Shown: positions 49,264 through 59,298, numbered from the stretch's first letter. The stretch is 64,000 bases of DNA from Coleofasciculus sp. LEGE 07092 (GCF_015207375.1 NZ_JADEWY010000013.1:1-64000), one strand, 5' to 3'. The notes: generated by a model from the letters alone, not told the origin. Numbers and translations are program-made.

Positions 49264-52200
49264 ATGAAATCTGCCTATCCCTGCTTTGGCTGGTTGTTGC
49301 TCAGTCTTGTTCTGACGGGTGTAATACCCGATTCGGGGCTTCAGAATGGCGAAAGCCAAATCGGGAATGAGCGAGCTTGGTTTGAGTTGATTTCTCCTGC
49401 CCATGCCCAACCCATTACCCCAGAAGCAGATAGCGCTGGCACAAGGGTTACCCAGGAGGGGAATTACTTTAATATTGACGGTGGCACTCCTTCAGGAGAC
49501 AGGGCGAATCTCTTCCACAGCCTTGAACGGTTTAGACTCGATGGGAATCAAGTTGCTAACTTTTTGTCCAATCCCCAAATTCAAAATATATTGGGGCGGG
49601 TTGTTGGGGGGGAAGCCTCTCTCATTAATGGGCTCATTCAGGTAACGGGAGGTAACTCAAATTTATTTTTAATGAACCCGGCTGGGATAATTTTTGGACC
49701 GAATGCCCAGCTTAATGTTCCTGCTGGCTTTACTGCTACCACAGCTACGGGCATTGGTTTTGATGAGAACAACTGGTTCAATGCTTTTGGTGAGAATAAC
49801 TACCAGAGTTTAATCGGCACTCCCAGTACTTTTGCCTTTGACTTGCTCCAATCAGGAGCAATTATTAATGAAGCTAATCTAGCTGTGCTGGAGGGGCAAA
49901 CTTTAGCATTAGTGGGTGGCAGTGTGACGAATCAGGGAGAAATAACTGCACCGGGTGGAAGGCTGATTATTACGGCAGTGCCTGGTGAAAATTTGGTCAG
50001 AATTACTCAACCCGGAAATCTGCTAAGTGTCGAGATTGAACCCCCTCGCACGGCGAATGGACAGCAGCTAGCGATTAGTCCTCTAGATTTGCCCACATTA
50101 CTAACCGGGAACGGAGGGCAAATTTTAAATGAAGGGCAACTGTCTAGTTCCGATAGCGATCGCACTGGCATAATAAGCATAGCTGGTTCTGTCGTCTATA
50201 ACCTCGGTCAAATTACTGCTGATGGCAAGAACGGTGGCAGTATTCAGATTCAGACCCACAGTTTATATGACACTGGGATACTGAGCGCCATAGGCAACCA
50301 GGGCAATGGTGGGGAAATTCAAGTTAATTCAACCGGCAGTATTATTCAAACTGCTAACGCTACGACTTCAGCCAATGGCTCTCAGCAAGGGGGAAGCATT
50401 GACTTTAACGGGGGTTCCGGTACAGTCCTGACAACTTCAAGTCGCTTTGATGCCACAGGAGAGGTCGGTGGTACAGTTCATCTGTTTGCTCAGACTGTGC
50501 AATTACTAGCGGCTGATGTCAATGTTAACGGGGCTAGTGGTGGTGGCGAGATTTTAATAGGTGGCAACTTTCAGGGACAGACTTCTGGAGCCATCAATGC
50601 CCAAACTACCTCAATTAATCATGCCAGCACCTTAACAGCCAATGCTCTAACCACTGGAAACGGGGGGTGGGCAATTGTTTGGTCTGACCAGCAAACTGAA
50701 TTTGCAGGTACAATTCAGGCGCGCGGGGGTGCAGTTGGCGGTGACGGTGGTTTTGTGGAAGTTTCAGGAAAAGACACCCTATTAATGGCAGGCACTGTAG
50801 ATGTAGGAGCTACCAACGGGCAAGCCGGAACCCTATTGCTTGACCCGAAAACTATTGTAATTGACGATAGCGCTGGGAGCATTCCCCAGTTTGACTTAAT
50901 CGACCCGAATACAGGCAATGGTTCAGGGTTTGGTGATGCCATTGCACCGTTGAGTACAGGGAATATAGTAGTCACTAAGCCAGGAGATACCTTTGGGGGA
51001 ACTAACGCAGGTGCCGTTTACCTCTACAGTGGTGCGACTGGGGCACTAATTAATATGCTTGCGGGAGCTGCAAATGATGAGGTGGGCAGCGGTGATGTGA
51101 CGGCTCTAAGTAACGGTAATTATGTAGTAGCTAGCCCAAACTGGAGCAATAATCAAGGAGCCGCGACTTGGGGTAATGGCACGACTGGGATTACGGGGAT
51201 GCTGAGTATAGCGAACAGTTTAGTTGGCACTCAGACAGGCGATTCGGTAGGTAGTGGTGGTGTGACAGCTCTGAGTAATGGTAATTATGTGGTAGCTAGC
51301 CCAAACTGGAACAATGAGAAGGGAGCTGTAACCTGGGGTAATGGCACGACTGGAATTATTGGCGATGTCAATAATACTAATAGTTTAGTGGGTACTCAGA
51401 ATGTTGACCGTTTAGGCAATGGCGGTGTGACGGCTCTGAGTAATGGCAATTATGTTGTTAGCAGTCGCTTATGGGACAATGGCGCGATTCAGGATGCAGG
51501 GGCAGTGACTTGGGGTGATGGCTCGAGTGGGATTACAGGAGAGGTAAATACAACCAATAGCTTAGTTGGTAGTTCAGCAAATAATCTGGTCGGTTTTAGT
51601 GGTGTGACGGCTCTGAGTAACGGCAATTACGTCGTTAGCAGTCCCTTCTGGGACAATGGGGCAATCCAGAATGTAGGGGCTGTGAGCTGGGGCAATGGCA
51701 CGACTGGTATTACTGGACTGGTAAACAACATCAATAGTTTAGTTGGCACTCAAACCAATGAGCAGGTAGGCGGTGGTGGCATTACTGCTCTTACTAATGG
51801 CAATTATGTTGTCAGTAGCCCAGAATGGAACAATAAAATAGGAGCCGTGACCTGGGGAAATGGTACGACTGGGATTATTGATGTAGTCAGTGCAGCTAAT
51901 AGTTTAGTCGGTAGCCAAGCCAATGACCAGATAGGCAGTGGCGGTATTACTGCTCTTACCAACGGCAATTACGTTGTCAGTAGCCCAGAATGGAACAATA
52001 AACTAGGAGCCGTGACCTGGGGAAATGGCACAACTGGGATTGTTGATGTAGTCAGTGCAGCTAATAGTTTAGTCGGTAGCCAAGCCAATGACCAAGTAGG
52101 CAGTGGCGGCGTTACTGCTCTGACTAACGGCAATTACGTTATCAGTAGCCCAGACTGGACAAATAGCATAGCACCGAATGCCGGAGCAGTAACTTGGGGT

Positions 52201-55200
52201 AATGGCACGACTGGTATTACCGGGATTGTGAGTACTGTTAATAGTTTGGTTGGAACTCAAGCCAATGACCAGATAGGCAGTGGTGGTATTACTGCCCTTT
52301 TCAACGGCAATTACGCAGTCAGTAGTCCGGATTGGACAAATAAGCTAGGAGCTGTTACCTGGGGAAATGGCACGACTGGGATTATTGGTGTTGTGAGTGT
52401 AGCTAATAGTTTAGTCGGTAGCCAAGCCAATGACCAAGTAGGCAGTGGTGCTTTAACGGCTCTTTTTAATGGGAATTACCTTGTCAGTAGCCCTGACTGG
52501 AAAAATCAGGGGGCAAATGTGGGAGCCGTTACCTGGGTTGATGGTAGTAATGGACGGAGTTGGGATGGTACGAATACTGTCAGTGATTCAAACAGCATCA
52601 TTGGTCGTCAGCCTAGTGCGGGTTTGGGTACAGTTGTTGATGACCCAGTTAATGAAACTTTTTTAGTGCAATTTGCTAATGAAGGTAGTGGTCGAGTCAC
52701 GGTGGGATTTCTTAAACCGCTCACGTTTTCAAACATATCTACTAATTCCGTAACTATCTCCCCCAACTTTTTGCAGCGAACGTTAGACACAGGTACAGCC
52801 GTGGTGCTGCAAGCTAATAATGACATTATCTTTAATAGCCCCATTAATGTTACTAATCCCAACAGCGCCAACCTTACTTTTCAAGCAGGACGCAGTATTG
52901 AAATTAATGCTGACATCGTTACCAATAACGGTGATTTAAACTTGATTGCCAACGAAACTTTGGCAAATGGAGTGGTAGATGCTGAACGAGACTCTGGTAT
53001 AGCCGAAATTTTATTGGCAGATGGAGTCATCCTTGATGCAGGTACTGGGGATATTAATATTACTCTGAGTAACGGTGCTGGTTTGAGCAATAACGATAGT
53101 GGGGATATTACCCTGGCAGGGAATGTCAACGCTAGAACTATCACTGTAGAAAATAACGGATTAAGCGGTAGTGTGACTATTGAAGAAAATGCAAATTTTA
53201 ACTACACGCAAGATTTTAAAGTTACAACAACAAGCGGTGATATTGAATTTAAAAATCTGTTTACTTTAACGGGTAATACGTTTCTTAGTACCGATACAGG
53301 TTACATTAGTTTCAACAACTATATTGAGGGCAGTAGCGGTACGGAAAACCTCACTCTGACGGCTACAACGGGTAATATCAATTTTACAAATTCAGTAGGT
53401 AGTAACACCCCCATCGGCAACCTGATAATTCTCAATGCCAATAATCTGACAGCTAACAACTCCATTACTGCGGCTAGCCTCACGCACACAAGTGGTACTG
53501 GAACAATTAACCTGCAAGACGTGCGAACCCTCGGAGGTGATGCGCGGCTGGCTACAACCAATAACCTAACCACGGGTAATATCAGGACGGCTGGTGGACA
53601 GATTCACCTGACTAGTACTCAAGACACTATTAATAGCGGAAACTTAAATTCTTCTGCTGCCACTGCTGGTGATATTGTTGTGAATGCTGAGGTTAGCATC
53701 AAGGCTGGGGAAATTAATTCTAGTGGTAGTATTGGTGATGGCGGTAACGTTACCCTTGACCCTCGCAATGATATTGAGGTGAACTGGATTAATGCTCAGG
53801 GTGGTAGTAATGGCAGAGGCGGTAATGTCGATATTACAACTGATCAATTCTTCCGTGTCAGTAATAATTTTATCGATAAAAACGGTAGAGAAGCTAGTAT
53901 CTCAACGACTGGAGGTAACGGCGGGGGAACTATCACGATTCGCCATGGGGGACAAGGATTAACTCCCTTTGATGTGGGTGACGCTACTACTAATGGTACG
54001 GCTGGTGCAATTACTAGCGGTAATTTCACCATTTCCCCAGTCCAATCATTTCCCTTCACCCACACTGAAGGGAATATTCAGATTATTAGTGTTGATGAAC
54101 CTGTTAATCCACCGCCTCCTAATCCATCAACCCCTAATCAACCGACTCCTAATCCATCAATCAACCCCTCTGATTTAACTGTCTCTCAGCAATCTAATCA
54201 ATCAGCAATTCAGAAGGATGAATCCAGAGTTATCGAGATTGATAATTTATTTAGCAGAGATTATGAAGACTATTTTGGACTCGCTAAAACTTCTGGCATT
54301 ACTTTAGAGCAAGCTCGCGAAATTTTGCGTAAAACGGAAACAGCAACTGGTGTGAAAACGGCTGTTATTTATGCCGTATTTGCACCCAGAACTATCAGTG
54401 CAGTGCCTGAAAATAGTCAAGGATTAGAGGCAATATCAGACAATACTGGCTTGTTACGTGCCTTGACTCGTCAACCGAGCGATCGCTTAGAATTGATCTT
54501 AATATCAGCAGAAGGAAAACCAATCCGTAAATCTGTTGATGTTACCAGAGCTGAAGTCATGAAAATGGCGGTGCAATTTCGGCAAACGGTTACTAATTTC
54601 CGAAATAATCAGGACTACCTGCCACCTGCTTACCAGATGTATCGGTGGCTCGTTCAACCCTTAGAAGCGGATTTAAAGGCACTAAAAATCAATCATCTCG
54701 CTTTTGTGATGGACACAGGTTTGCGTTCCCTACCCATTGCCGCGTTGTATGATGGTGGCAATTTTATCATAGAACGATATAGCGTTGGCTTGATGCCTAG
54801 TCTCAGCCTCACAGATACTCGCTATCACGATGTGAGGAATAATTCCGTTTTGGCAATGGGCGCTTCAAAATTCTATGATCGTAATCCCCTACCTGCTGTA
54901 CCAGTAGAGTTGTCTGTCATTGCTAATCAGTTGTGGCAAGGTCAATCTTTCCTCAACGAATCCTTTACCTTGGCAAACCTTAAGCAAGCTCGCCAACAAG
55001 AAGCGTTTGGAATTATCCATTTAGCTACTCATGCAGAATTTCGACCGGGTAAGCCTAGTAATTCCTACATTCAATTATGGGATACTCAACTAGGACTGGA
55101 TCAAATGTGGCGATTAGATTGGCATAAACCATCGGTGGATTTATTAGTATTAAGCGCTTGTCGTACTGCGTTGGGAGATGAAGAATCTGAGCTAGGATTT

Positions 55201-55503
55201 ACGGGATTAGCGGTACAAGCTGGAGTGAAATCAGCCTTAGGAAGTCTCTGGTATGTCAGCGATGAAGGTACGTTGGGATTAATGACAGCTTTTTATGAGC
55301 AACTGAAAAAAAGCCCCATCAAAGCTGAGGCAGTGCGGCAGGCGCAACTAGCTCTGCTCAAAGGTGAGGTACGACAAGAGGGGGATGTATTAATCACTCC
55401 CAATAGTCGTATTTCCTTACCCTCAGATTTTCCTCGGCAGATACAAAACTTCCGTCATCCCTACTACTGGAGTGCTTTCACGCTGATTGGCAATCCTTGG
55501 TAA
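49264..55503 (+). CDS. filamentous haemagglutinin-type exoprotein with C-terminal CHAT protease
   Basis: A 2,079-residue protein. A signal peptide (WLLLSLVLTGVIPDSG) precedes a two-partner-secretion (TPS) domain, residues about 50-310, with the hallmark NLFLMNPAGIIFGPNAQLNV. A beta-helix-like region follows. Residues about 611-1118 hold nine 55-59 residue repeats (each with TALxNGNYVVSSP and GAVTWGNGTTGI). A second beta-helix region reaches about 1610, then a Pro-rich linker (NPPPPNPSTPNQPTPNPS). The last 330 residues are a CHAT domain with the dyad His1923 (HLATHAEF) and Cys1966 (SACRTALG). TPS proteins are exported by a TpsB pore, but none is nearby. The fusion suggests a protease displayed or released outside the cell. 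Substrate unknown. Confidence 0.93.
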   Translation: MKSAYPCFGWLLLSLVLTGVIPDSGLQNGESQIGNERAWFELISPAHAQPITPEADSAGTRVTQEGNYFNIDGGTPSGDRANLFHSLERFRLDGNQVANFLSNPQIQNILGRVVGGEASLINGLIQVTGGNSNLFLMNPAGIIFGPNAQLNVPAGFTATTATGIGFDENNWFNAFGENNYQSLIGTPSTFAFDLLQSGAIINEANLAVLEGQTLALVGGSVTNQGEITAPGGRLIITAVPGENLVRITQPGNLLSVEIEPPRTANGQQLAISPLDLPTLLTGNGGQILNEGQLSSSDSDRTGIISIAGSVVYNLGQITADGKNGGSIQIQTHSLYDTGILSAIGNQGNGGEIQVNSTGSIIQTANATTSANGSQQGGSIDFNGGSGTVLTTSSRFDATGEVGGTVHLFAQTVQLLAADVNVNGASGGGEILIGGNFQGQTSGAINAQTTSINHASTLTANALTTGNGGWAIVWSDQQTEFAGTIQARGGAVGGDGGFVEVSGKDTLLMAGTVDVGATNGQAGTLLLDPKTIVIDDSAGSIPQFDLIDPNTGNGSGFGDAIAPLSTGNIVVTKPGDTFGGTNAGAVYLYSGATGALINMLAGAANDEVGSGDVTALSNGNYVVASPNWSNNQGAATWGNGTTGITGMLSIANSLVGTQTGDSVGSGGVTALSNGNYVVASPNWNNEKGAVTWGNGTTGIIGDVNNTNSLVGTQNVDRLGNGGVTALSNGNYVVSSRLWDNGAIQDAGAVTWGDGSSGITGEVNTTNSLVGSSANNLVGFSGVTALSNGNYVVSSPFWDNGAIQNVGAVSWGNGTTGITGLVNNINSLVGTQTNEQVGGGGITALTNGNYVVSSPEWNNKIGAVTWGNGTTGIIDVVSAANSLVGSQANDQIGSGGITALTNGNYVVSSPEWNNKLGAVTWGNGTTGIVDVVSAANSLVGSQANDQVGSGGVTALTNGNYVISSPDWTNSIAPNAGAVTWGNGTTGITGIVSTVNSLVGTQANDQIGSGGITALFNGNYAVSSPDWTNKLGAVTWGNGTTGIIGVVSVANSLVGSQANDQVGSGALTALFNGNYLVSSPDWKNQGANVGAVTWVDGSNGRSWDGTNTVSDSNSIIGRQPSAGLGTVVDDPVNETFLVQFANEGSGRVTVGFLKPLTFSNISTNSVTISPNFLQRTLDTGTAVVLQANNDIIFNSPINVTNPNSANLTFQAGRSIEINADIVTNNGDLNLIANETLANGVVDAERDSGIAEILLADGVILDAGTGDINITLSNGAGLSNNDSGDITLAGNVNARTITVENNGLSGSVTIEENANFNYTQDFKVTTTSGDIEFKNLFTLTGNTFLSTDTGYISFNNYIEGSSGTENLTLTATTGNINFTNSVGSNTPIGNLIILNANNLTANNSITAASLTHTSGTGTINLQDVRTLGGDARLATTNNLTTGNIRTAGGQIHLTSTQDTINSGNLNSSAATAGDIVVNAEVSIKAGEINSSGSIGDGGNVTLDPRNDIEVNWINAQGGSNGRGGNVDITTDQFFRVSNNFIDKNGREASISTTGGNGGGTITIRHGGQGLTPFDVGDATTNGTAGAITSGNFTISPVQSFPFTHTEGNIQIISVDEPVNPPPPNPSTPNQPTPNPSINPSDLTVSQQSNQSAIQKDESRVIEIDNLFSRDYEDYFGLAKTSGITLEQAREILRKTETATGVKTAVIYAVFAPRTISAVPENSQGLEAISDNTGLLRALTRQPSDRLELILISAEGKPIRKSVDVTRAEVMKMAVQFRQTVTNFRNNQDYLPPAYQMYRWLVQPLEADLKALKINHLAFVMDTGLRSLPIAALYDGGNFIIERYSVGLMPSLSLTDTRYHDVRNNSVLAMGASKFYDRNPLPAVPVELSVIANQLWQGQSFLNESFTLANLKQARQQEAFGIIHLATHAEFRPGKPSNSYIQLWDTQLGLDQMWRLDWHKPSVDLLVLSACRTALGDEESELGFTGLAVQAGVKSALGSLWYVSDEGTLGLMTAFYEQLKKSPIKAEAVRQAQLALLKGEVRQEGDVLITPNSRISLPSDFPRQIQNFRHPYYWSAFTLIGNPW
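51096..52620 (+). repeat. nine tandem ~165-177 bp coding repeats
   Basis: Internal repeats of the exoprotein gene encoding nine 55-59 residue units. Units 5 (51781-51945) and 6 (51946-52110) are exactly 165 bp each and differ at only about ten positions, indicating recent duplication. Units 3, 4, 7 and 9 carry a short insertion after the W.N motif. Confidence 0.85.
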
Positions 55504-55582
55504 TTTAAGAACTGGTAAAGGAAAGTGATGTTCCTTTTGGAAATAAATTTCACTCTCTGCCCTTTAATCTGGTGTCATCCGC

Positions 55583-55611
55583 ACTCCCTACTCCCTACTC
55601 CCTACTCCCTT
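55583..55611 (-). repeat. (GGGAGTA)n tandem repeat supplying a stop codon
   Basis: On the minus strand three GGGAGTA heptads cover the 3' end of the glycosyltransferase gene; in its frame they encode Gly-Ser-Arg-Glu then TAG, the same ending as the WD40 gene at 1335. Confidence 0.75.
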
Positions 55612-56689
55612 TCTCCAAGTTACGGCTCAGAATATCATTAAACCATTGCTCCATGCGATCGCCCATGGCTGTATTGGAGTACATCGCTGCCACTCGTTGG
55701 CGACAAGTATAGCGGTCAATTTCATCGAGTTTTCCCATAGCATCGATTAATCCCCCTATAGAATTGGGTTCCACCAAAAACCCCGTCTTACCATCCTCAA
55801 CAATTTCCGCTGGACCCCCGTTACAGTAGGCAATAACTGGCACCCCACAGGCAAGAGCTTCAATCGCCACATTTCCAAATGCTTCTACCCAACGGGGAGT
55901 CATTAATAATGCCCGACATTGACCTAAGCGTTTCTGAAGTTCAGCCGTTGAGAAAAAGCCTTGATAGCCTATCGGTGCGTCTGGGTAATCCCAGAGAATT
56001 TTCTGCCAATACCCTTTATCTTGCAGCACACCCATTATTTTTAGGGGAACACCCGTTAACTTGGAAGCAGCAACGGCATCTTCTAAACCCTTCTCCGGTG
56101 CAATTCGACCGACCCATCCCACCCACGATTCGGGTTCCAAACAGAAGTCATAATCCGACAAGTCAATGCCATTTCCTAACCATCGACAACAGTCAGCAAA
56201 CGTAAAGGTTTTTGCCTGCGCCTGGGAGTGAACGCCTATTGTACCCGGAAACTCAATGGCGACTTTCTCAATAATCTCATCCATGGCATCCGTTAGCGAA
56301 CCCATACTGACTAAATGCGCAACCGGACGGCGGAGAAAGGGCGTTAAGTAAAAGGGCAACCAGTCATAGGCAAAATTGAGAATTAAGTCATACTCTCCTT
56401 GCACCTGCCGCACATAATCCCACATATTTGCCAAGACAGAAGATGCTGGAATAATAATCGGGGCATCTCGCCCTTGAGTTTGAGCGCTGGATTGAAGAGT
56501 ACCAGCAATTTCAACAAGTGGCATTCCCCATCCTGTAGATCCTTGAGGTGCCACAATCGTAATGTGATGACCCCGCCCCGCCAATTCTCCGGCGATATTG
56601 CGCAAGGTCAGTTCGATACCACCAGTCAATCCAGAACCCAACAGTCCCACTGGACTGGAAACAAGTAACAGTCTAAGTGAATTCATCAT
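55595..56689 (-). CDS. GT4-type glycosyltransferase
   Basis: A roughly 364-residue glycosyltransferase of the GT-B fold, family 4-like. The N-terminal domain begins LRLLLVSSPVGLLGSGLTGG and includes GGIELTLRNIAGELAGRGHH. The nucleotide-sugar site is seen as WVGRIAPEKGLEDAV and PRWVEAFGNVAIEALACGVP with the E-x7-E motif, then VIAYCNGGPAEIVEDGKTG. Donor and acceptor are unknown; a role in polysaccharide or glycolipid synthesis is inferred. The frame opens at a TTG at 56710, but two consecutive ATGs at 56689/56686 better suit the fold start. The C-terminal residues GSRE are repeat-encoded. Confidence 0.92.
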   Translation of the reverse strand: MMNSLRLLLVSSPVGLLGSGLTGGIELTLRNIAGELAGRGHHITIVAPQGSTGWGMPLVEIAGTLQSSAQTQGRDAPIIIPASSVLANMWDYVRQVQGEYDLILNFAYDWLPFYLTPFLRRPVAHLVSMGSLTDAMDEIIEKVAIEFPGTIGVHSQAQAKTFTFADCCRWLGNGIDLSDYDFCLEPESWVGWVGRIAPEKGLEDAVAASKLTGVPLKIMGVLQDKGYWQKILWDYPDAPIGYQGFFSTAELQKRLGQCRALLMTPRWVEAFGNVAIEALACGVPVIAYCNGGPAEIVEDGKTGFLVEPNSIGGLIDAMGKLDEIDRYTCRQRVAAMYSNTAMGDRMEQWFNDILSRNLEKGSRE

Positions 56690-56754
56690 TCTCTCATACA
56701 TCTTAGGCAAAATTCAACTATAGTATTTATTAATTTTGAATTTTACACAGTGAA

Positions 56755-58011
56755 CTACTCAAAAGGAGGAGAGTCTTTGAGCTGATTTTCTGAGAAACTG
56801 AGCGGACGTTGGGATGGTGGCAAACTAGTAACGGCTGTTGGTGTGCGAATGCGATCTAACTGACCCATTGCCCAGCGTACTGTTTCTTGAACCTCTGGAT
56901 CGGGATCATCAATAGCATAAGATAAGATTTGACTAATTTGAGCCACCGATTCATACATTAAGGTCACATCTCGAATGGCATTTTTACGCACTTCTGGATT
57001 GCCATCTTGTAATGAGAGTGATAGGGCTTTATTCATCGGTTGAAGAGTTCTGAGTCCAATTTGGGACAATGCCTCCACAATTAAGCTACGCTGCTTGGAG
57101 TCTGAGTCAATCATCAGATCCAGGAGGGGCTGTACTGCTCTAGAATCTCCACGTTGTGCCAGTTCCCATATAGCTTTACGTCGCTTTTGGGGATCAGGTT
57201 CCCGCAACTCTCGGATTAATTGATTAATAACATTTCGTTTAGAGAGGTGACCAGAAGAACTTCTAACCAGTGGCGCACTGTTTGAAGTCTGAGGATTCGA
57301 TGGATTTTCTGTAAGATTTTGATTGGAAAGCGTTAAAGCCGAAACAGTTTGACCGTTTGTAGGGGGTTCGGTATCAATGGGGGTAGGTTGAGGAACTCGC
57401 TTGTTTTTAGAAGACTTCAAAGGAAGGGCAATGCTTTCATCTGCTTGGGGAGATTTGGCAGTTTTTTTGCCACTGTCGAGTATTCTGACTAAAACGACTA
57501 AGCCTGCACCAAAGGCGGCTAGAGTTCCCGATGCCCCGATTAGCAACAACAGCAGCTTTTTTCGCCTACTATTTGAGGAGTTGGACTTACTAGCTTGCTT
57601 TTCATCCTTCTCAGATTGGGCATTTTCTTCAGAGGCTTTCTCAGCGGCAGCCGCTTGCAGACGACTCCACGTTGTTGTACCGACGACACCATCGGGTTTA
57701 AGATCGATAGACTTTTGAAAGGCAGAGACGGCAACTTTGGTACTTTCTCCATAGACGCTATCCGCCTCTCCTTTATAAAAACCTAAGGTTTTCAGTCTAT
57801 TCTGTAATTCTTTGACCGCTTCTCCCCTACTGCCAATGTTAAGAGGGAGTGGTTCAGGGGTAGCAGATTGAGCCATAAAAAAAGAGTTTGCTCGATCAAC
57901 GGATGGACGAGCAATGGCTGGCTCTAGTCCAAGGGGGTAGCTGACACCCAAAGACCAGCCCAAGCAGGTTAGATAAAAAGCTAGCAGTACGGGCGAGTGA
58001 TGGCGAGTCAT
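56755..58011 (-). CDS. peptidoglycan-binding and HEAT-repeat membrane protein
   Basis: A 418-residue protein. An N-terminal hydrophobic segment (LLAFYLTCLGWSLGVSYPLG) is a signal or anchor. Residues about 52-118 are a PG_binding_1 domain (IGSRGEAVKELQNRLKTLGF, then DGVVGTTTWSRLQ). A second hydrophobic segment (about 150-172; LLLLLIGASGTLAAFGAGLV) spans the membrane. After a Pro/Ser-rich linker, residues about 265-395 are HEAT or PBS-lyase-type repeats (LIRELREPDPQKRRKAIWEL, AIDDPDPEVQETVRWAMGQL). The topology suggests wall binding outside and a protein-binding HEAT platform inside. The role is unknown. Confidence 0.88.
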   Translation of the reverse strand: MTRHHSPVLLAFYLTCLGWSLGVSYPLGLEPAIARPSVDRANSFFMAQSATPEPLPLNIGSRGEAVKELQNRLKTLGFYKGEADSVYGESTKVAVSAFQKSIDLKPDGVVGTTTWSRLQAAAAEKASEENAQSEKDEKQASKSNSSNSRRKKLLLLLIGASGTLAAFGAGLVVLVRILDSGKKTAKSPQADESIALPLKSSKNKRVPQPTPIDTEPPTNGQTVSALTLSNQNLTENPSNPQTSNSAPLVRSSSGHLSKRNVINQLIRELREPDPQKRRKAIWELAQRGDSRAVQPLLDLMIDSDSKQRSLIVEALSQIGLRTLQPMNKALSLSLQDGNPEVRKNAIRDVTLMYESVAQISQILSYAIDDPDPEVQETVRWAMGQLDRIRTPTAVTSLPPSQRPLSFSENQLKDSPPFE

Positions 58012-58200
58012 AGAAAGAAGTGGGGAATTGAAGGTTTAGCCTTCGTTGGCTATTTCGATCTCACTCCAAGCTAGCTCAATTCCGAACTCCTATAATTTAA
58101 ATTCTGAAATCGACGAGCCAACTCTCTAAAACCAAGAGCTTTGCACCCTATTTCACTTACTTTATCAAATGCTGGCTGACTCTGCTAAGTTTTTTTTCGT

Positions 58201-59298
58201 TTAATGCAGTTCCGGCTCAGATTCTGTTATGTTGACAGAAATTGCTGTCAGTTTCACGGCTTGGGTTTCCGGTAAGAAGCGATCGCTTCTTATCTGGCTT
58301 TCTACTGTCAGTTCTTGGCTGGTAACAGTGACAGGTTTTCCCCAAAGCCCTTGCAGTCGGTTAGCTATTTCCTGACGTTGATTGATTAAGTAGATGCTGA
58401 CTAGGGTTAGGCATACCCCAATCCACTGAAGGGGACTGAGCACCTCTGACAAAAACACCCGACCGAACAACAAGGCAAAGATGGGTGTCAAAAAAGTGAG
58501 AGAACTCAAGCTGGTTAGATTGCCCTTGGAGGCAAAATAGAAGAATAAACCATAAGCGATCGCACTTCCAAAAATAGTCGAGTACGCTAAAGCCGTCCAG
58601 CCACTGAAGTCAATATGCACCCATTGCTCAGATTCCCAGAGACTGGAGAGGGAAAATAAAGGTAATCCTCCCAAAATCATGTGCCAGCCGGTAGCAGAAA
58701 TGGGATCAGTATATCGGCTTACAAACCGAATCATCACCGTCCCCACTGCCATCGACAGGGATGCCAGCAGCATTAGCCACTCACCGCTCTCGAATAACCG
58801 TTGCCAGCCAAATTCCACCGCCGGGAAATCACCGTGGAGAACATTGAAAATCCAGGCGTCTGGCAAACCAATTAAACTGATCCCAAAGATGCCAATTCCC
58901 AGTCCGACACCTCCCCATAACCCGATGATTTCACCAAACAACAACCCCGATAGCAACGCAACAGCCAAGGGTTGAGAGTCTATCATCACCGAACCCAACC
59001 CTGCCCCCGTTCTCACCAATCCCTCAGCCAAAAATCCTTGAAACAGTGCGCCATCCACCAGGGCAAACAAGCTAATCCAAAGCCAAGCCATCCAACCCTT
59101 TGGCTGGGGACGCCCCATCAGCGCTGCTGCAACTACAACTAAAATTCCGGCTGGCACCAAACGCACTCCTGCCATAAACAAGGGTGTGGTATGAGGAATA
59201 ACGCCTTTCATCGCTACCATGGCTGTACCCCACAGGAAAAACGGTGCAATTAAACCTAAGAAGGCGAAAGGGGCTTGGTTATTGGTTTTTAGCTGCAT
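58201..59298 (-). CDS. EamA/DMT-family transporter
   Basis: A roughly 365-residue drug/metabolite-transporter superfamily protein with ten predicted TM segments in two EamA halves: FLGLIAPFFLWGTAMVAMKG opens the first, and LSSLTFLTPIFALLFGRVFL with the basic end LINQRQE closes the second. The C-terminal 50 residues are a cytoplasmic tail with no hydrophobic segment. Substrates of such exporters include amino acids and other metabolites; none can be assigned. ATG 59298 (MQLKTNN) is preferred over 59322, which would add eight atypical residues. Confidence 0.9.
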   Translation of the reverse strand: MQLKTNNQAPFAFLGLIAPFFLWGTAMVAMKGVIPHTTPLFMAGVRLVPAGILVVVAAALMGRPQPKGWMAWLWISLFALVDGALFQGFLAEGLVRTGAGLGSVMIDSQPLAVALLSGLLFGEIIGLWGGVGLGIGIFGISLIGLPDAWIFNVLHGDFPAVEFGWQRLFESGEWLMLLASLSMAVGTVMIRFVSRYTDPISATGWHMILGGLPLFSLSSLWESEQWVHIDFSGWTALAYSTIFGSAIAYGLFFYFASKGNLTSLSSLTFLTPIFALLFGRVFLSEVLSPLQWIGVCLTLVSIYLINQRQEIANRLQGLWGKPVTVTSQELTVESQIRSDRFLPETQAVKLTAISVNITESEPELH

